Of a stretch of DNA of 64,000 bases, positions 17,827 to 27,078 are shown in pieces. Under the pieces are notes generated by a model that saw only the letters and a list, made by a program, of their open reading frames with translations, was not told where the DNA came from and did no database searches. Position 1 is the stretch's first letter. Every line of letters starts with the position of its first letter. Position numbers and translations under genes: made by a program. This DNA is from CAYMTR01 sp964393405 (lineage in GTDB: Bacteria; Bacteroidota; Bacteroidia; Bacteroidales; Prolixibacteraceae), in NCBI GenBank assembly GCA_964393405.1, contig CAYMTR010000001.1, forward strand, positions 62,001 through 126,000. Direction: 5' to 3'.

Positions 17827-19151
17827 TTTATTCTATTCTTTCAAATAAAATCAAGTTCTTTTTAAAGGAATATAAAAATCCCTGGAAGTTAGTACTATCG
17901 TTATTCTTAATATTTACTTCATGGGCATATGGCAGATTATTTGGAGAAATATATTCAAAGGCCTTAAATGGAGAGATAGATTTTATTACTCCTGAAAAAC
18001 TTAAAGCCTTATTATTAATTCTTATTGTCGTTATAACAACAGGCAGGATGGTTTTCCCGGTTTATAAACCACTAAAACAATCATTACCCGGTTATTATCC
18101 TCTATCTAAATTTAACAGATATCTATCCTCGGTTATCATAGAATTCATTAGTCCGTTTTTCTTATACTTTTCAATCTTTCTTATTACGTGCAGTTTCTTC
18201 ATCAGTGACCAATGTTTGGGATTTCTAATTACCGGATTTGTAACGATGTTCAGTTCTCAATTACTTAGACACATTATCCAGCTTTTAGTGGAATACAAAT
18301 TCAATACAATTAACCGGTTTATTTATATTACAATATTGGCAGTAACCATATTTGGATTAATCAAAATCCCAATCTTCAATATTTACACTTTGCTCATAAT
18401 TTCATGTGTTGCTGTTTTATTGTTTTTTTTAGGCTTTGTTCTAACCAATTCATTAAAAGAAAGAAAGAATTATATAGTTACTCAAAAAATACTATTCAAC
18501 AGCACAATCCTTAAAATATTATTCAACAATAAAAAGGTTCGTTTGCCAATAATTATAGGATTTATATTTAAAATTGCGATTCTTATTATTAATTTGATTA
18601 CTTATAAAACAAACGGGAAATATTTATTAGATAGCAGGTTTTTGATCTTACTTCTTTCATCTCCTTTAATAATATTTACCTATGTCTTTAATAACACATG
18701 GGGATATTGGAAAAGCCTTTGGTTTAATATTGAACTAAGATCAGGTAATTACAGATTAATGATTAAACAGAGTCTTCTATTAATGTTGGTACCACTTATT
18801 ATTGATTTCCTGATTACATTTCTTTTATTAATTCCTTTGTTCCCTGATTTATTATTTATTACATATTTCTATTTTACATCTACATTCTTTCTAATCTCTT
18901 TTTCATTCTTCTGGTCAATTCTCACACCGGTTAAAGTTGTTTCAAATTTCCAAATGAAAGGAAATACATCGCAAATAAGCATAGTAGTTTCAATGGCCGT
19001 TGTTCTATTAATGACGAACACCGAAATTGATAGCTTGCATTATTTTTTAATTCCAATTATATTATTTGCAGGAATCTTTGCAATTAAATTTAGTATAGTA
19101 AAATATGAAAAGAAAAAGCATTTGATATTTACTAAAATATTTAAGCAATAA
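17823..19151 (+). CDS. ABC transporter permease, multi-span membrane protein
   Basis: A very hydrophobic protein of 442 residues with about 10-12 predicted membrane helices (for example 22-40, 55-75, 100-130, 190-220, 330-370, 395-420). It has no recognisable soluble domain. The ATG at 17823 overlaps the stop of the ATPase gene (ATGA); an in-frame TTG six bases earlier is less likely. It is larger than a typical ABC-2 half-permease and may contain both membrane halves in one chain; similarity to the Bacteroidota-specific multi-span permeases beside NatA-like ATPases is my impression only. It converges with hydA across 36 bases. The transported molecule is unknown. Confidence 0.8.
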   Translation: MIYSILSNKIKFFLKEYKNPWKLVLSLFLIFTSWAYGRLFGEIYSKALNGEIDFITPEKLKALLLILIVVITTGRMVFPVYKPLKQSLPGYYPLSKFNRYLSSVIIEFISPFFLYFSIFLITCSFFISDQCLGFLITGFVTMFSSQLLRHIIQLLVEYKFNTINRFIYITILAVTIFGLIKIPIFNIYTLLIISCVAVLLFFLGFVLTNSLKERKNYIVTQKILFNSTILKILFNNKKVRLPIIIGFIFKIAILIINLITYKTNGKYLLDSRFLILLLSSPLIIFTYVFNNTWGYWKSLWFNIELRSGNYRLMIKQSLLLMLVPLIIDFLITFLLLIPLFPDLLFITYFYFTSTFFLISFSFFWSILTPVKVVSNFQMKGNTSQISIVVSMAVVLLMTNTEIDSLHYFLIPIILFAGIFAIKFSIVKYEKKKHLIFTKIFKQ

Positions 19152-19187
19152 GAACAAAGTTTAAACCTCATCGAAATTGCAAATCTT

Positions 19188-20978
19188 TTAATACCTATTC
19201 CTTACTACATACTTAGTATGCAACAACTGATGTGATCTCTCTCCCAGTGGTGCTCCCAGAAAGTCCCTGTAGATTTTAATCACCTCAGGATTTTCATGCG
19301 ATTTTCTTATTGGCATTCCTTTGTCTTCTTCAAAAATAGCATTGTACCTTTTACTCCTGATTTCAGGATTTGTAGGTATAGGCTGTCCTCCTCCTCCAAG
19401 ACAACCACCCGGACAAGCCATAACTTCAATAAAATGGTAATCAACTTTATGTGCCTTCACAGCATCCATAACTTTCTTTGCATTTACAAGACCATGGGCA
19501 ACAGCACATTTAAGTTCCACTCCATCAAGAAAGGACCATGCTTCAAGGGGCTTCTCTATCTTTATAGATGCTTCCCTGACTCCTTCCATCCCTCTTACTG
19601 GCGTTATATCCAAATTTTCAAACGGTACTTCCCTTCCTGTAACTATCTCATAGGCTGTTCTTAAGGCTGCTTCCATCACTCCTCCTGTCGCTCCAAATAT
19701 TACTCCTGCTCCTGTTGAATCACCCATCAGCCGGTCAAACTTCTTGTCCTGAAGCTTCATAAAGTCTATCCCTGCCTGCTTTATCATTATTGCAAGCTCT
19801 CTGGTTGTCAGCACATAATCAACATCCCTGTAGCCGCTGGAATGCATCTCAGGTCTGTGTGATTCAAATTTCTTTGCTGTACAGGGCATTATTGATACTG
19901 AAACTATCTTTTCAGGGTCTATCTTTCTGACCTTGGCATAGTAAGTCTTTACAAGAGCCCCAAACATTTGTTGCGGCGATTTGCAAGTTGAAAGATTATC
20001 CAGATACTCGGGATACATGTGCTCAATATATTTTATCCATCCCGGTGAACACGATGTTGCCATTGGAAGCTTGACAGATGTATCTTTGTTAAGAATTACC
20101 TTCTTTAACCTTGAAAGCAATTCACTCCCCTCCTCCATAATAGTAAGATCGGCAGTAAAATCAGTATCCAATACAGCATCAAACCCCAGGGCTTTCAATG
20201 CAGACACCATTTTCCCAGTTACCCTAACTCCGGGGTCAAATCCTAATTCTTCACCCAGACCTACCCTTACCGCCGGAGCTGTTTGTACAACGACATGCTT
20301 ATCAGGATCTGAAATAGCCTCCCATACTTCCTCAATATAGTTCCGTTCAATTAATGCTCCTGTCGGACAATGATTTACACACTGCCCGCAGTTAGTACAG
20401 ACAACATCACTCATCGCCTTTTCAAAAAAGGTTGATATCTTCATCTTGTCTCCCTTATAAGCTACAGTCAAGGCGTTTACCCCCTGAAGTTCAGCACAGG
20501 TCCTTACACATCTCTGGCATCTTACACATTTGCTGTCATCCTTTATTATAGAAGGAGAAAACATATCAATTGTATAATTCTTATATGGGACAAGGTCAAT
20601 AAGATCCTGCGACATTATCTTATATTCGGCTGCCAGTTCCTGAAGTTCGCATTTGCCGTTCTTATAACACTTCGTACAATCGGCATTGTGTTCAGAGAGC
20701 AATAACTCTATTATATGCTTTCGCGAATTGCGCACTTTAAGCGTATTTGTCAACACTTCCATGTTTTCCTGACAAGGGGTTGCACAAGCAGCAGAAAGTC
20801 TTTTCTGGCCTGCTATTTCGACCACACACACCCTGCAATTACCTGCCACGCATAAATCTTTGTGGTAGCACAAAGTTGGAATTATGATACCGGCTTTCTT
20901 TGCGGCTTCCAAAATGGTTGTTCCATTCTCAACTTCGTGGACAACCCCGTTTATTGATATATTAATTTTATCGTCCAT
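19188..20978 (-). CDS. hydA: [FeFe] hydrogenase catalytic subunit, NAD(H)-linked trimeric type
   Basis: Subunit of 596 residues that makes or oxidises H2 at the H-cluster. Domains in order: N-terminal [2Fe-2S] (C37, C48, C51, C65), a His-ligated [4Fe-4S] (H97, C101, C104, C110), a 2x[4Fe-4S] ferredoxin domain (C151/154/157/161 and C194/197/200/204), then the H-cluster domain with L1 TSCSPGW (308-314), L2 MPCTAKKFE (C366) and L3 MACPGGCLGGG (C522, C526), and the small-subunit tail. L1 has Ser311 where most enzymes have the second Cys of TSCCP. It lacks the extra C-terminal [2Fe-2S] domain of the Thermotoga HydA. It is the last gene of hydC-hydB-hydA (14 bases after hydB). Maturases HydEFG are not in the window. 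Confidence 0.95.
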   Translation of the reverse strand: MDDKINISINGVVHEVENGTTILEAAKKAGIIIPTLCYHKDLCVAGNCRVCVVEIAGQKRLSAACATPCQENMEVLTNTLKVRNSRKHIIELLLSEHNADCTKCYKNGKCELQELAAEYKIMSQDLIDLVPYKNYTIDMFSPSIIKDDSKCVRCQRCVRTCAELQGVNALTVAYKGDKMKISTFFEKAMSDVVCTNCGQCVNHCPTGALIERNYIEEVWEAISDPDKHVVVQTAPAVRVGLGEELGFDPGVRVTGKMVSALKALGFDAVLDTDFTADLTIMEEGSELLSRLKKVILNKDTSVKLPMATSCSPGWIKYIEHMYPEYLDNLSTCKSPQQMFGALVKTYYAKVRKIDPEKIVSVSIMPCTAKKFESHRPEMHSSGYRDVDYVLTTRELAIMIKQAGIDFMKLQDKKFDRLMGDSTGAGVIFGATGGVMEAALRTAYEIVTGREVPFENLDITPVRGMEGVREASIKIEKPLEAWSFLDGVELKCAVAHGLVNAKKVMDAVKAHKVDYHFIEVMACPGGCLGGGGQPIPTNPEIRSKRYNAIFEEDKGMPIRKSHENPEVIKIYRDFLGAPLGERSHQLLHTKYVVRNRY

Positions 20979-20992
20979 AATCTGCAGGATAT

Positions 20993-22177
20993 TTAGTAAA
21001 TCATTTCTTCACGGAAATTTTCAACAATCGAGGAAAAGGAGTTGGCTACCGACTGCCCAAGACCACATTTAGCAGTATATTGCATAGTCTCAGTAAGTTT
21101 AAGCAACTTATCGAGGTAGGTCGCAGGTTTTGATCCTTGCTTAACTGCCTTAATGCCAATATGCAATTGCTGACAACCTACGCGGCATGGAGTGCATTGT
21201 CCGCACGACTCCTCCCTGAAGAATTCAAGATAGTTGTCGAGCACGTTGTACATAGAGCGGGAGCTGTTGAAAAGCATCATAGAACCGCCGGTAGGAAGCG
21301 AAATACCTGTCAGCTTTCCCTTAAAGCCAATTTCTGTTTCCCCAAACCTTTTACGGGGAACCAGAAAACCAGAAGCTCCACCAACCTGTACAGCCTTTGT
21401 ATCTCCATCGCCAAACTCATCTACAAAGTCCTGAAGACTCATTCCCAGCTCCAGTTCATAAATGCCGGGTTTTGGTGTATCACCTGAAACTGAGAACAAC
21501 TTTGTTCCTCTGGAAAACTGAACCCCTAGGTCATAGAACTTTTTAGCACCATACTTGAATATTGTAAAAGCATGAGCGAGAGTCTCTACATTGTTTATCA
21601 CTGTCGGCGCCTCCATATATCCTGAGTTTGTGGGAAAAGGAGGTTTATTTCTTGGCTCTCCCCTCTTCCCTTCCATCGATTCAAAAAGGGCAGTTTCTTC
21701 ACCGCAGATATATGCCCCGCTACCCATGAATATCTTCACAGTAAAATTGAATTTTATCTCTTTGCAGTAGTACTCAAATTCTTCAATTGTCTTTTGAAGA
21801 TCAGGCTTGAGGAATTTATATTCTCCCCTTAGATAAATGTAGCCCTCATCAGTACCAATAATATAGCCGCAAATTGCCATAGCAACAAGAACTTTATATG
21901 GCACTTTTGAAAGTATCTCCCTGTCTTTGAAAGTCCCGGGTTCCCCTTCATCAGCATTGCAAATTATGTATTTTTTGTCGGCCACAAGCTCATTTGCCAA
22001 CTTCCATTTCAATCCTGTGGGAAACCCCGCACCTCCTCTGCCTTTAAGTTCAGAACTTATCAGCTCGTTAATAAGCTCATGCTTATCGCGTTGCAGAGAC
22101 TTAACAAGTATCCTTTCCCAATCATCTTCATTCCTGAAGATAAAATCTGCTCTTTTAAGGTTATACGATGTTGACAT
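20993..22177 (-). CDS. hydB: NADH-binding flavin subunit of the [FeFe] hydrogenase (NuoF-like, compact)
   Basis: NuoF/HoxF-type subunit of 394 residues that exchanges electrons with NAD(H) through FMN. The FMN/NADH region shows GRGGAGFPTGLKW, NADEGEPGTFKDR and GSGAYICGEETAL; the [4Fe-4S] site is C325, C328, C331 in SCGQCTPC plus C371, with the expected 39-residue gap. Unlike many HydB proteins it has neither an N-terminal thioredoxin-like [2Fe-2S] domain nor a C-terminal 2x[4Fe-4S] ferredoxin domain; it begins directly with the NuoF core. That composition is closer to trimeric enzymes reported to use NADH without ferredoxin than to the bifurcating type, though bifurcation cannot be settled from sequence. 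It starts 5 bases after hydC ends. Confidence 0.93.
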   Translation of the reverse strand: MSTSYNLKRADFIFRNEDDWERILVKSLQRDKHELINELISSELKGRGGAGFPTGLKWKLANELVADKKYIICNADEGEPGTFKDREILSKVPYKVLVAMAICGYIIGTDEGYIYLRGEYKFLKPDLQKTIEEFEYYCKEIKFNFTVKIFMGSGAYICGEETALFESMEGKRGEPRNKPPFPTNSGYMEAPTVINNVETLAHAFTIFKYGAKKFYDLGVQFSRGTKLFSVSGDTPKPGIYELELGMSLQDFVDEFGDGDTKAVQVGGASGFLVPRKRFGETEIGFKGKLTGISLPTGGSMMLFNSSRSMYNVLDNYLEFFREESCGQCTPCRVGCQQLHIGIKAVKQGSKPATYLDKLLKLTETMQYTAKCGLGQSVANSFSSIVENFREEMIY

Positions 22178-22182
22178 AGCTT

Positions 22183-22647
22183 TTATCTTGAAATATATTC
22201 AGAAAGAATTTCCCTTACCTTTTCAGGTGTAAGGTCTGTATAAACCTCATCGTTGATGAGCATTGCAGGAGCCTTATGGCACCAACCAAGACAGTTGGTT
22301 TCAAGAAGAGAAAACTTTTTGTCGGGCGTAGTTTCACCTATTCCTATCTTCAACATGTTTTCAATTGCCAGTTTTATCTGGTTTTTTCCTTTCATTGAAC
22401 ATGTTATTGTTTTACAAATCCTTATCACAAACTTCCCCCTCTTTTTATAATCAAGGAAAGAATAAAAAGTTGCCGTCCCGAAAACTTCAGCAGCAGGAAT
22501 ATCGAGCTCCCTTGCTATATCGATCATTACAGAATCTGACAGATATCTTTCCCTTTCTACCACTCCCTGTAAAATAGGAAGCAGGTTTTCCCTACTCCTC
22601 CCATATTGATCTGCCAATTCGGAAATAAGTACTTGAGTAGCATCCAT
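22183..22647 (-). CDS. hydC: [2Fe-2S] subunit of the hydrogenase (NuoE-like)
   Basis: Thioredoxin-like ferredoxin of 154 residues. The cluster ligands are C78 and C83 (CKTITC) with C119 and C123 (CLGWC), the standard NuoE spacing. The N-terminal helical bundle (about 1-60, LLPILQGVVERERYLSD) is typical of NuoE/HydC. It is the first gene of the hydrogenase operon and would hand electrons between HydB and HydA. About 280 bases of non-coding DNA lie between it and the trxA terminator; I found no full consensus promoter there, although the operon must start in it. Confidence 0.94.
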   Translation of the reverse strand: MDATQVLISELADQYGRSRENLLPILQGVVERERYLSDSVMIDIARELDIPAAEVFGTATFYSFLDYKKRGKFVIRICKTITCSMKGKNQIKLAIENMLKIGIGETTPDKKFSLLETNCLGWCHKAPAMLINDEVYTDLTPEKVREILSEYISR

Positions 22648-22865
22648 AAAAATAGATATTAATAATTTTAACAGAAATTGATCTGAAATCGTTTAATTCA
22701 TTTACACTGCAAAAGCAGTAGGAGCATGTGGTTTATTCTTTTTCAAGATATATATTCCCGTTGATCCTCTTTTCAGGAAGGTCTGTAATATATTAGAATC
22801 ATTATAAATATAAGAATATCAGACAATAAAAACAAATAAATTAATCACTTACAAAACCTTTGCTC

Positions 22866-22898
22866 AAAAAAAAAGAGACTGTTGTTTTAACAGTCTCT
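22866..22898 (-). terminator. Intrinsic terminator after trxA
   Basis: Stem GAGACTGTT / AACAGTCTC (22875-22883 with 22889-22897), loop of five bases, followed on the minus strand by a T-run (22874-22866). It lies about 30 bases past the trxA stop. Confidence 0.88.
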
Positions 22899-22926
22899 CA
22901 ATTAAAATATGATTAAAATTTCCTTT

Positions 22927-23244
22927 TTATAACAAAGCATCAATCTTCTGTGCTATTACCGTTTTAGGGACAGCACCAACCTGCTTGTCTACTACTTCAC
23001 CATTCTTAAAAAACAAAATGGTAGGGATATTTCTTATCCCATACTGACTGGGCACTACTGGGTTACTGTCTACATCCATTTTTGCAAGTACAGCCCTTCC
23101 CTCATACTCTGCAGAAAGCTCTTCAATCAATGGAGCAACAATTCTGCAAGGACCACACCATTCTGCCCAGAAGTCGATTAAAACAGGCATACTTGACTGT
23201 AACACAACTTCTTCAAAATTAGCATCATTTACTTCTACTGCCAT
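22927..23244 (-). CDS. trxA: Thioredoxin
   Basis: Classical 105-residue thioredoxin, a general cytoplasmic dithiol reductant. The active site is WCGPCR (C30, C33) inside DFWAEWCGPCR, with the cis-proline region RNIPTILFF and the FKNGEVVDKQVGA strand. No signal peptide. It follows dnaE at 48 bases on the same strand and has a TAAATTTG box upstream plus its own terminator, so it can be a single-gene unit. Confidence 0.97.
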   Translation of the reverse strand: MAVEVNDANFEEVVLQSSMPVLIDFWAEWCGPCRIVAPLIEELSAEYEGRAVLAKMDVDSNPVVPSQYGIRNIPTILFFKNGEVVDKQVGAVPKTVIAQKIDALL

Positions 23245-23287
23245 AGTTATTATATTTTAATGTTTTTAGTCGATTAAACTGGAGCAA

Positions 23288-23295
23288 CAAATTTA
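23288..23295 (-). promoter_or_regulatory. Probable -7 element of trxA
   Basis: Minus strand TAAATTTG matches TAnnTTTG, about 43 bases before the trxA ATG and overlapping the dnaE stop region. No clear -33 element. Confidence 0.4.
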
Positions 23296-26200
23296 ATTGA
23301 TTTTAAATATAATTCCTTCTTTAGTATTTAAATATTCAATCAATTCGTCTCCAAGGTCTACCCTTATATTTCGCGAAAACAAATGTAAAGATGATTTTGT
23401 TTCAAAATCAGAAATCTTAAAACTAAGATTAGTCGAGCCTTTATGCAGCTCACACATCTTTGAAAACTCGCTTATAAAAGATTCGTTTATCTTATCTAAA
23501 CTCATCTCTATTGTTATATTCTTTACTTTATTTTTTCTTACCTCCTGAAGTAACTCAATTAAAGACACTTTGAATTCAAGCATCTCCTGACCATCATCTC
23601 TTTTATATTTTGGAGCTACCCTTCCTTTTACCATAAGGAATAATCCCTTCTGGCAATATTTCCCAAAGTTTACAAAGTCGTTTGACCAAAATGATATTTT
23701 GTGCTGCCCTTCATAATCTGTCAGCATCATTGTTGCGTAACGATTGCCTTTTTTGCTCAAACCTTCACTTGCTTCTGTTACCAGACCAGCCAATGTTATA
23801 TCCCTCCCTTTGAATTGAGCCATATCTGCTTCTATCATCGCAAGACTGACTCCTTTAGTACAGAAATTGTCTATCTCGAGCCTATAGTCATCAAGAGGAT
23901 GAGCAGTAAGATACATTCCAATTAGGTTCTTTTCATGCTCCAGTTTTATAATACTTGGCCATTCATCAGATAAAACCGGCTTGGGTTTCTGAATTACAAT
24001 CTGTTCTGTCCCCCCAAAAAGACTCTGTTGCGCCATATTTTTTTCGTTCTGTATAAGATTGCCATAACGAATGAGGTTCTCAACAAAATTCAAATCATTC
24101 TTATCTACATTGAAAAAACTTGCCCTATTGCATCCTGAAATTGAATCGAAACCTCCTGAATAGACAAGAGCTTCCCAGTTCTTTTTGGTAACAGTGTTCA
24201 AGTTAATTCGCTCAGCAAAATCCCAGATATCTTGGAAATCACCATTCGCCCTTCTCTCTTTAATAATATCATCAACAGCACCCTCACCCATACCTTTCAC
24301 CCCCGACATTCCAAAACGTATTTCTCCCTTTTTGTTTACGGTAAACTTGCTGTACGATTCGTTGACATCAGGACTAAGCACATTAATACCAAGATATTTG
24401 CATTCATCCATAAAGACCGATATCCTTTCAATATTAGAAAGATTACGGCTAAGAACTGCTGCCATAAATTCAGCAGGATACCAGGCTTTAAGATATCCTG
24501 TCTGATAAGCAATATAAGCATAGCAAACAGAGTGTGACTTATTGAAAGCATACTGAGCAAAAGCTTCCCAGTCTTTCCAAATTTTATCAATAAGTTTATT
24601 TGGATCTTTATCTGTACATCCTTCTACAAACTGAGGGTTATCGAGACAGCCTTTACTGAACTTAGTTTTAAGTTTGTCCATTAGAGCAATGTTCTTTTTG
24701 CCCATGGCCTTACGGAGCGAATCTGATTCTCCCCTCGTAAATCCGCCAAGAGCCCTCGACTGTAACATCACCTGTTCCTGATAAACCGTAATTCCGTAAG
24801 TGTCTTGCAAATAGTTCTCCATCATCGGATGGTCATATATTATTTTTTCCCTTCCGTGCTTTCTTTCTACGTAATTTGGAATATATTCCATTGGTCCCGG
24901 ACGATAAAGGGCATTCATTGCCACAAGATCTTCAAACCTGTTGGGCTGCAACAATCTAAGCCACTTCTTCATTCCCGGCGACTCGAACTGGAATATTGCA
25001 GTTGTATCACCACGGCTAAAAAGTTCATATGTCAAGTGATCATCCATCGGAATGTTGTCGATATCTATTTCAATACCTTTTGACAACTTTATATTTTCAA
25101 GACATTCCTTAATTATTGAAAGTGTTTTTAACCCAAGGAAGTCCATCTTCAACAAGCCTATGGCTTCGACAAACCTTCCATCGTATTGGGTAGTAAGAAG
25201 AAGTTCATCTTTTGTGGGCATCAAAGGAATATTCTCATAAAGAGGATCTTTCCCTATCAGCACCCCGCACGCATGAACTCCTGTTTGTCTGACAGATCCT
25301 TCCAGCGATTCAGCAAAACGAATCGTGTCTGCTATAAGTTGATTATTGGAATTCTTCTCTAGCTCAAGTTCAGGGTTTTCAATATATGCTTTCTGCAAGG
25401 TGATTTTCGGCACATCAGGAACCATCTTAGCAATACGGTCGGCTTCGCTAAGTGGAAGCTGTAAAACCCTCGCCACATCACGTATGGCCATCTTTGCTGC
25501 CATAGTTCCAAAAGTGCAAATATGAGCAACTTTATCTTTGCCGTATTTTTCAGTCACCCAGTCAAGTACAAGCTGACGGCCATCGTCATCAAAGTCAATA
25601 TCAATATCGGGCATTGATACACGCTCAGGATTGAGAAACCTTTCAAAAAGAAGGTCGTACCTAACCGGATCTACATTAGTAATACCAATAGAATATGCAA
25701 CAACAGAACCTGCCGCAGAGCCACGTCCCGGACCTACAATAACGCCCATATCTCGAGCAGCCCTAATAAAGTCCTGAACTATAAGAAAGTATCCCGGGAA
25801 CCCCATCTGCTTTATTACATCAAGCTCAAAGTCTATCCGCTCCTGTACTTCTTCTAATTTGTCTCCGTATCTTTTCTCTGCGCCTTTATAAACAAGGTGC
25901 TTAAGATAATCGCTTTCGTATTTTATCCTAACAACCTTTTCAAGTCCACCAAGAGAATCAAACTCATTAAACTCTGTCCTTAGTTCTTCTTCAGTAAATC
26001 TTTGTTTGTAATCATCCCATACAGCAAATTCCTCAGGTATAGGAAATTCGGGCATGATAGGCGGGGAATCAAGTTCGTAAACCTCAATTTTATCTGCCAG
26101 TAATTGAGTATTTTCAAGAGCTTCAGGAATATCAGAAAACAGTTCGTTCATCTCTTCAACAGACTTAAACCACTCCTGTTTGGTGTAATGCATCCTGTTT

Positions 26201-26964
26201 TCATCTTCAAAATTCTTTCCTGTATTCAGGCAAATAAGAATATCATGGGCATCAGCATCTCCCTCATTTGTAAAATGGACATCGTTGGCTGCTATTAATT
26301 TTACATCATATTTGGCTGCAAGCTCAATAATCACCTTGTTTACTTTTACCTGGTTTTCGTAAACCTCTTCCCTTTCTCTTATGTTCTCGGCAGGGTGCCT
26401 GTGAAGTTCCAAATAATAATCTTCGCCGAAAATGCTTTTATACCATTTTATTGCTTCTTCTGCTCCTTTTATATCACCATCCATTATTTTTTGAGGCACT
26501 TCTCCTCCCAGGCAAGCAGATGAAACAATAATGCCCTCGTGATATTTTTCAAGAAGAGATTTGTCTATTCTTGGTTTATAATAAAACCCTTCAGTGCTTG
26601 CTATCGAAACAAGCTTAAGAAGGTTTTTATACCCTGTATGATTTTTTGCTAGTATTATAAGATGATCGCCCGATCTGTCTTCCTTTCCAACTTTATTCTC
26701 AATGCCCCTCTCTGCCACGTATGTTTCACAACCAATAATTGGTTTAACCTTGAACCAATTATCTTTTGGCACATCAGGCCTACCATATTTATCTGATTTA
26801 CAGGCATTCCAAAATTCCTTGACGCCGAACATCACACCATGATCTGTCAAAGCAAGAGCATTCATGCCGTTTATTTGGGCTTTGTTTACAAGTGAACTAA
26901 TACTTGCCTGACCATCAAGTATAGAATATTGTGAATGTACATGCAAATGAACAAATGGCTTCAT
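23293..26964 (-). CDS. dnaE: DNA polymerase III subunit alpha
   Basis: Replicative polymerase of 1223 residues. An N-terminal PHP domain begins FVHLHVHSQYSILDG; the palm contains GPGRGSAAGS and MPDIDIDFDDDGR with two of the catalytic aspartates; a fingers/HhH region and a C-terminal OB fold (DITLAGLVTEASEG, with KISFWSNDF) follow. An in-frame TTG 15 codons upstream is not credible; the family begins right at the HLHVHS block, so the ATG at 26964 is used. This is the DnaE1-type essential polymerase, not PolC. It has no partner replication gene next to it. Confidence 0.97.
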   Translation of the reverse strand: MKPFVHLHVHSQYSILDGQASISSLVNKAQINGMNALALTDHGVMFGVKEFWNACKSDKYGRPDVPKDNWFKVKPIIGCETYVAERGIENKVGKEDRSGDHLIILAKNHTGYKNLLKLVSIASTEGFYYKPRIDKSLLEKYHEGIIVSSACLGGEVPQKIMDGDIKGAEEAIKWYKSIFGEDYYLELHRHPAENIREREEVYENQVKVNKVIIELAAKYDVKLIAANDVHFTNEGDADAHDILICLNTGKNFEDENRMHYTKQEWFKSVEEMNELFSDIPEALENTQLLADKIEVYELDSPPIMPEFPIPEEFAVWDDYKQRFTEEELRTEFNEFDSLGGLEKVVRIKYESDYLKHLVYKGAEKRYGDKLEEVQERIDFELDVIKQMGFPGYFLIVQDFIRAARDMGVIVGPGRGSAAGSVVAYSIGITNVDPVRYDLLFERFLNPERVSMPDIDIDFDDDGRQLVLDWVTEKYGKDKVAHICTFGTMAAKMAIRDVARVLQLPLSEADRIAKMVPDVPKITLQKAYIENPELELEKNSNNQLIADTIRFAESLEGSVRQTGVHACGVLIGKDPLYENIPLMPTKDELLLTTQYDGRFVEAIGLLKMDFLGLKTLSIIKECLENIKLSKGIEIDIDNIPMDDHLTYELFSRGDTTAIFQFESPGMKKWLRLLQPNRFEDLVAMNALYRPGPMEYIPNYVERKHGREKIIYDHPMMENYLQDTYGITVYQEQVMLQSRALGGFTRGESDSLRKAMGKKNIALMDKLKTKFSKGCLDNPQFVEGCTDKDPNKLIDKIWKDWEAFAQYAFNKSHSVCYAYIAYQTGYLKAWYPAEFMAAVLSRNLSNIERISVFMDECKYLGINVLSPDVNESYSKFTVNKKGEIRFGMSGVKGMGEGAVDDIIKERRANGDFQDIWDFAERINLNTVTKKNWEALVYSGGFDSISGCNRASFFNVDKNDLNFVENLIRYGNLIQNEKNMAQQSLFGGTEQIVIQKPKPVLSDEWPSIIKLEHEKNLIGMYLTAHPLDDYRLEIDNFCTKGVSLAMIEADMAQFKGRDITLAGLVTEASEGLSKKGNRYATMMLTDYEGQHKISFWSNDFVNFGKYCQKGLFLMVKGRVAPKYKRDDGQEMLEFKVSLIELLQEVRKNKVKNITIEMSLDKINESFISEFSKMCELHKGSTNLSFKISDFETKSSLHLFSRNIRVDLGDELIEYLNTKEGIIFKIN

Positions 26965-27078
26965 CGTAATTGTTTGAATTTCAAAATAAATGTAATTGAC
27001 CCATATCAAATTACAGGAATCTTAAAATTAAAACAATTAAACGGGCTTTTGTATGATTGTTGAAAAGTTGATGGAAAA

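Noticed and set aside
19296..21487. Several plus-strand open frames of 62-122 codons
   Set aside because: All are antisense to hydA and hydB, whose cluster motifs are unambiguous; the frames carry no motif.
26965..27009. TTG start for dnaE at 27009
   Set aside because: It adds 15 residues not found before the PHP domain; the ATG at 26964 starts directly at the conserved HLHVHS region.
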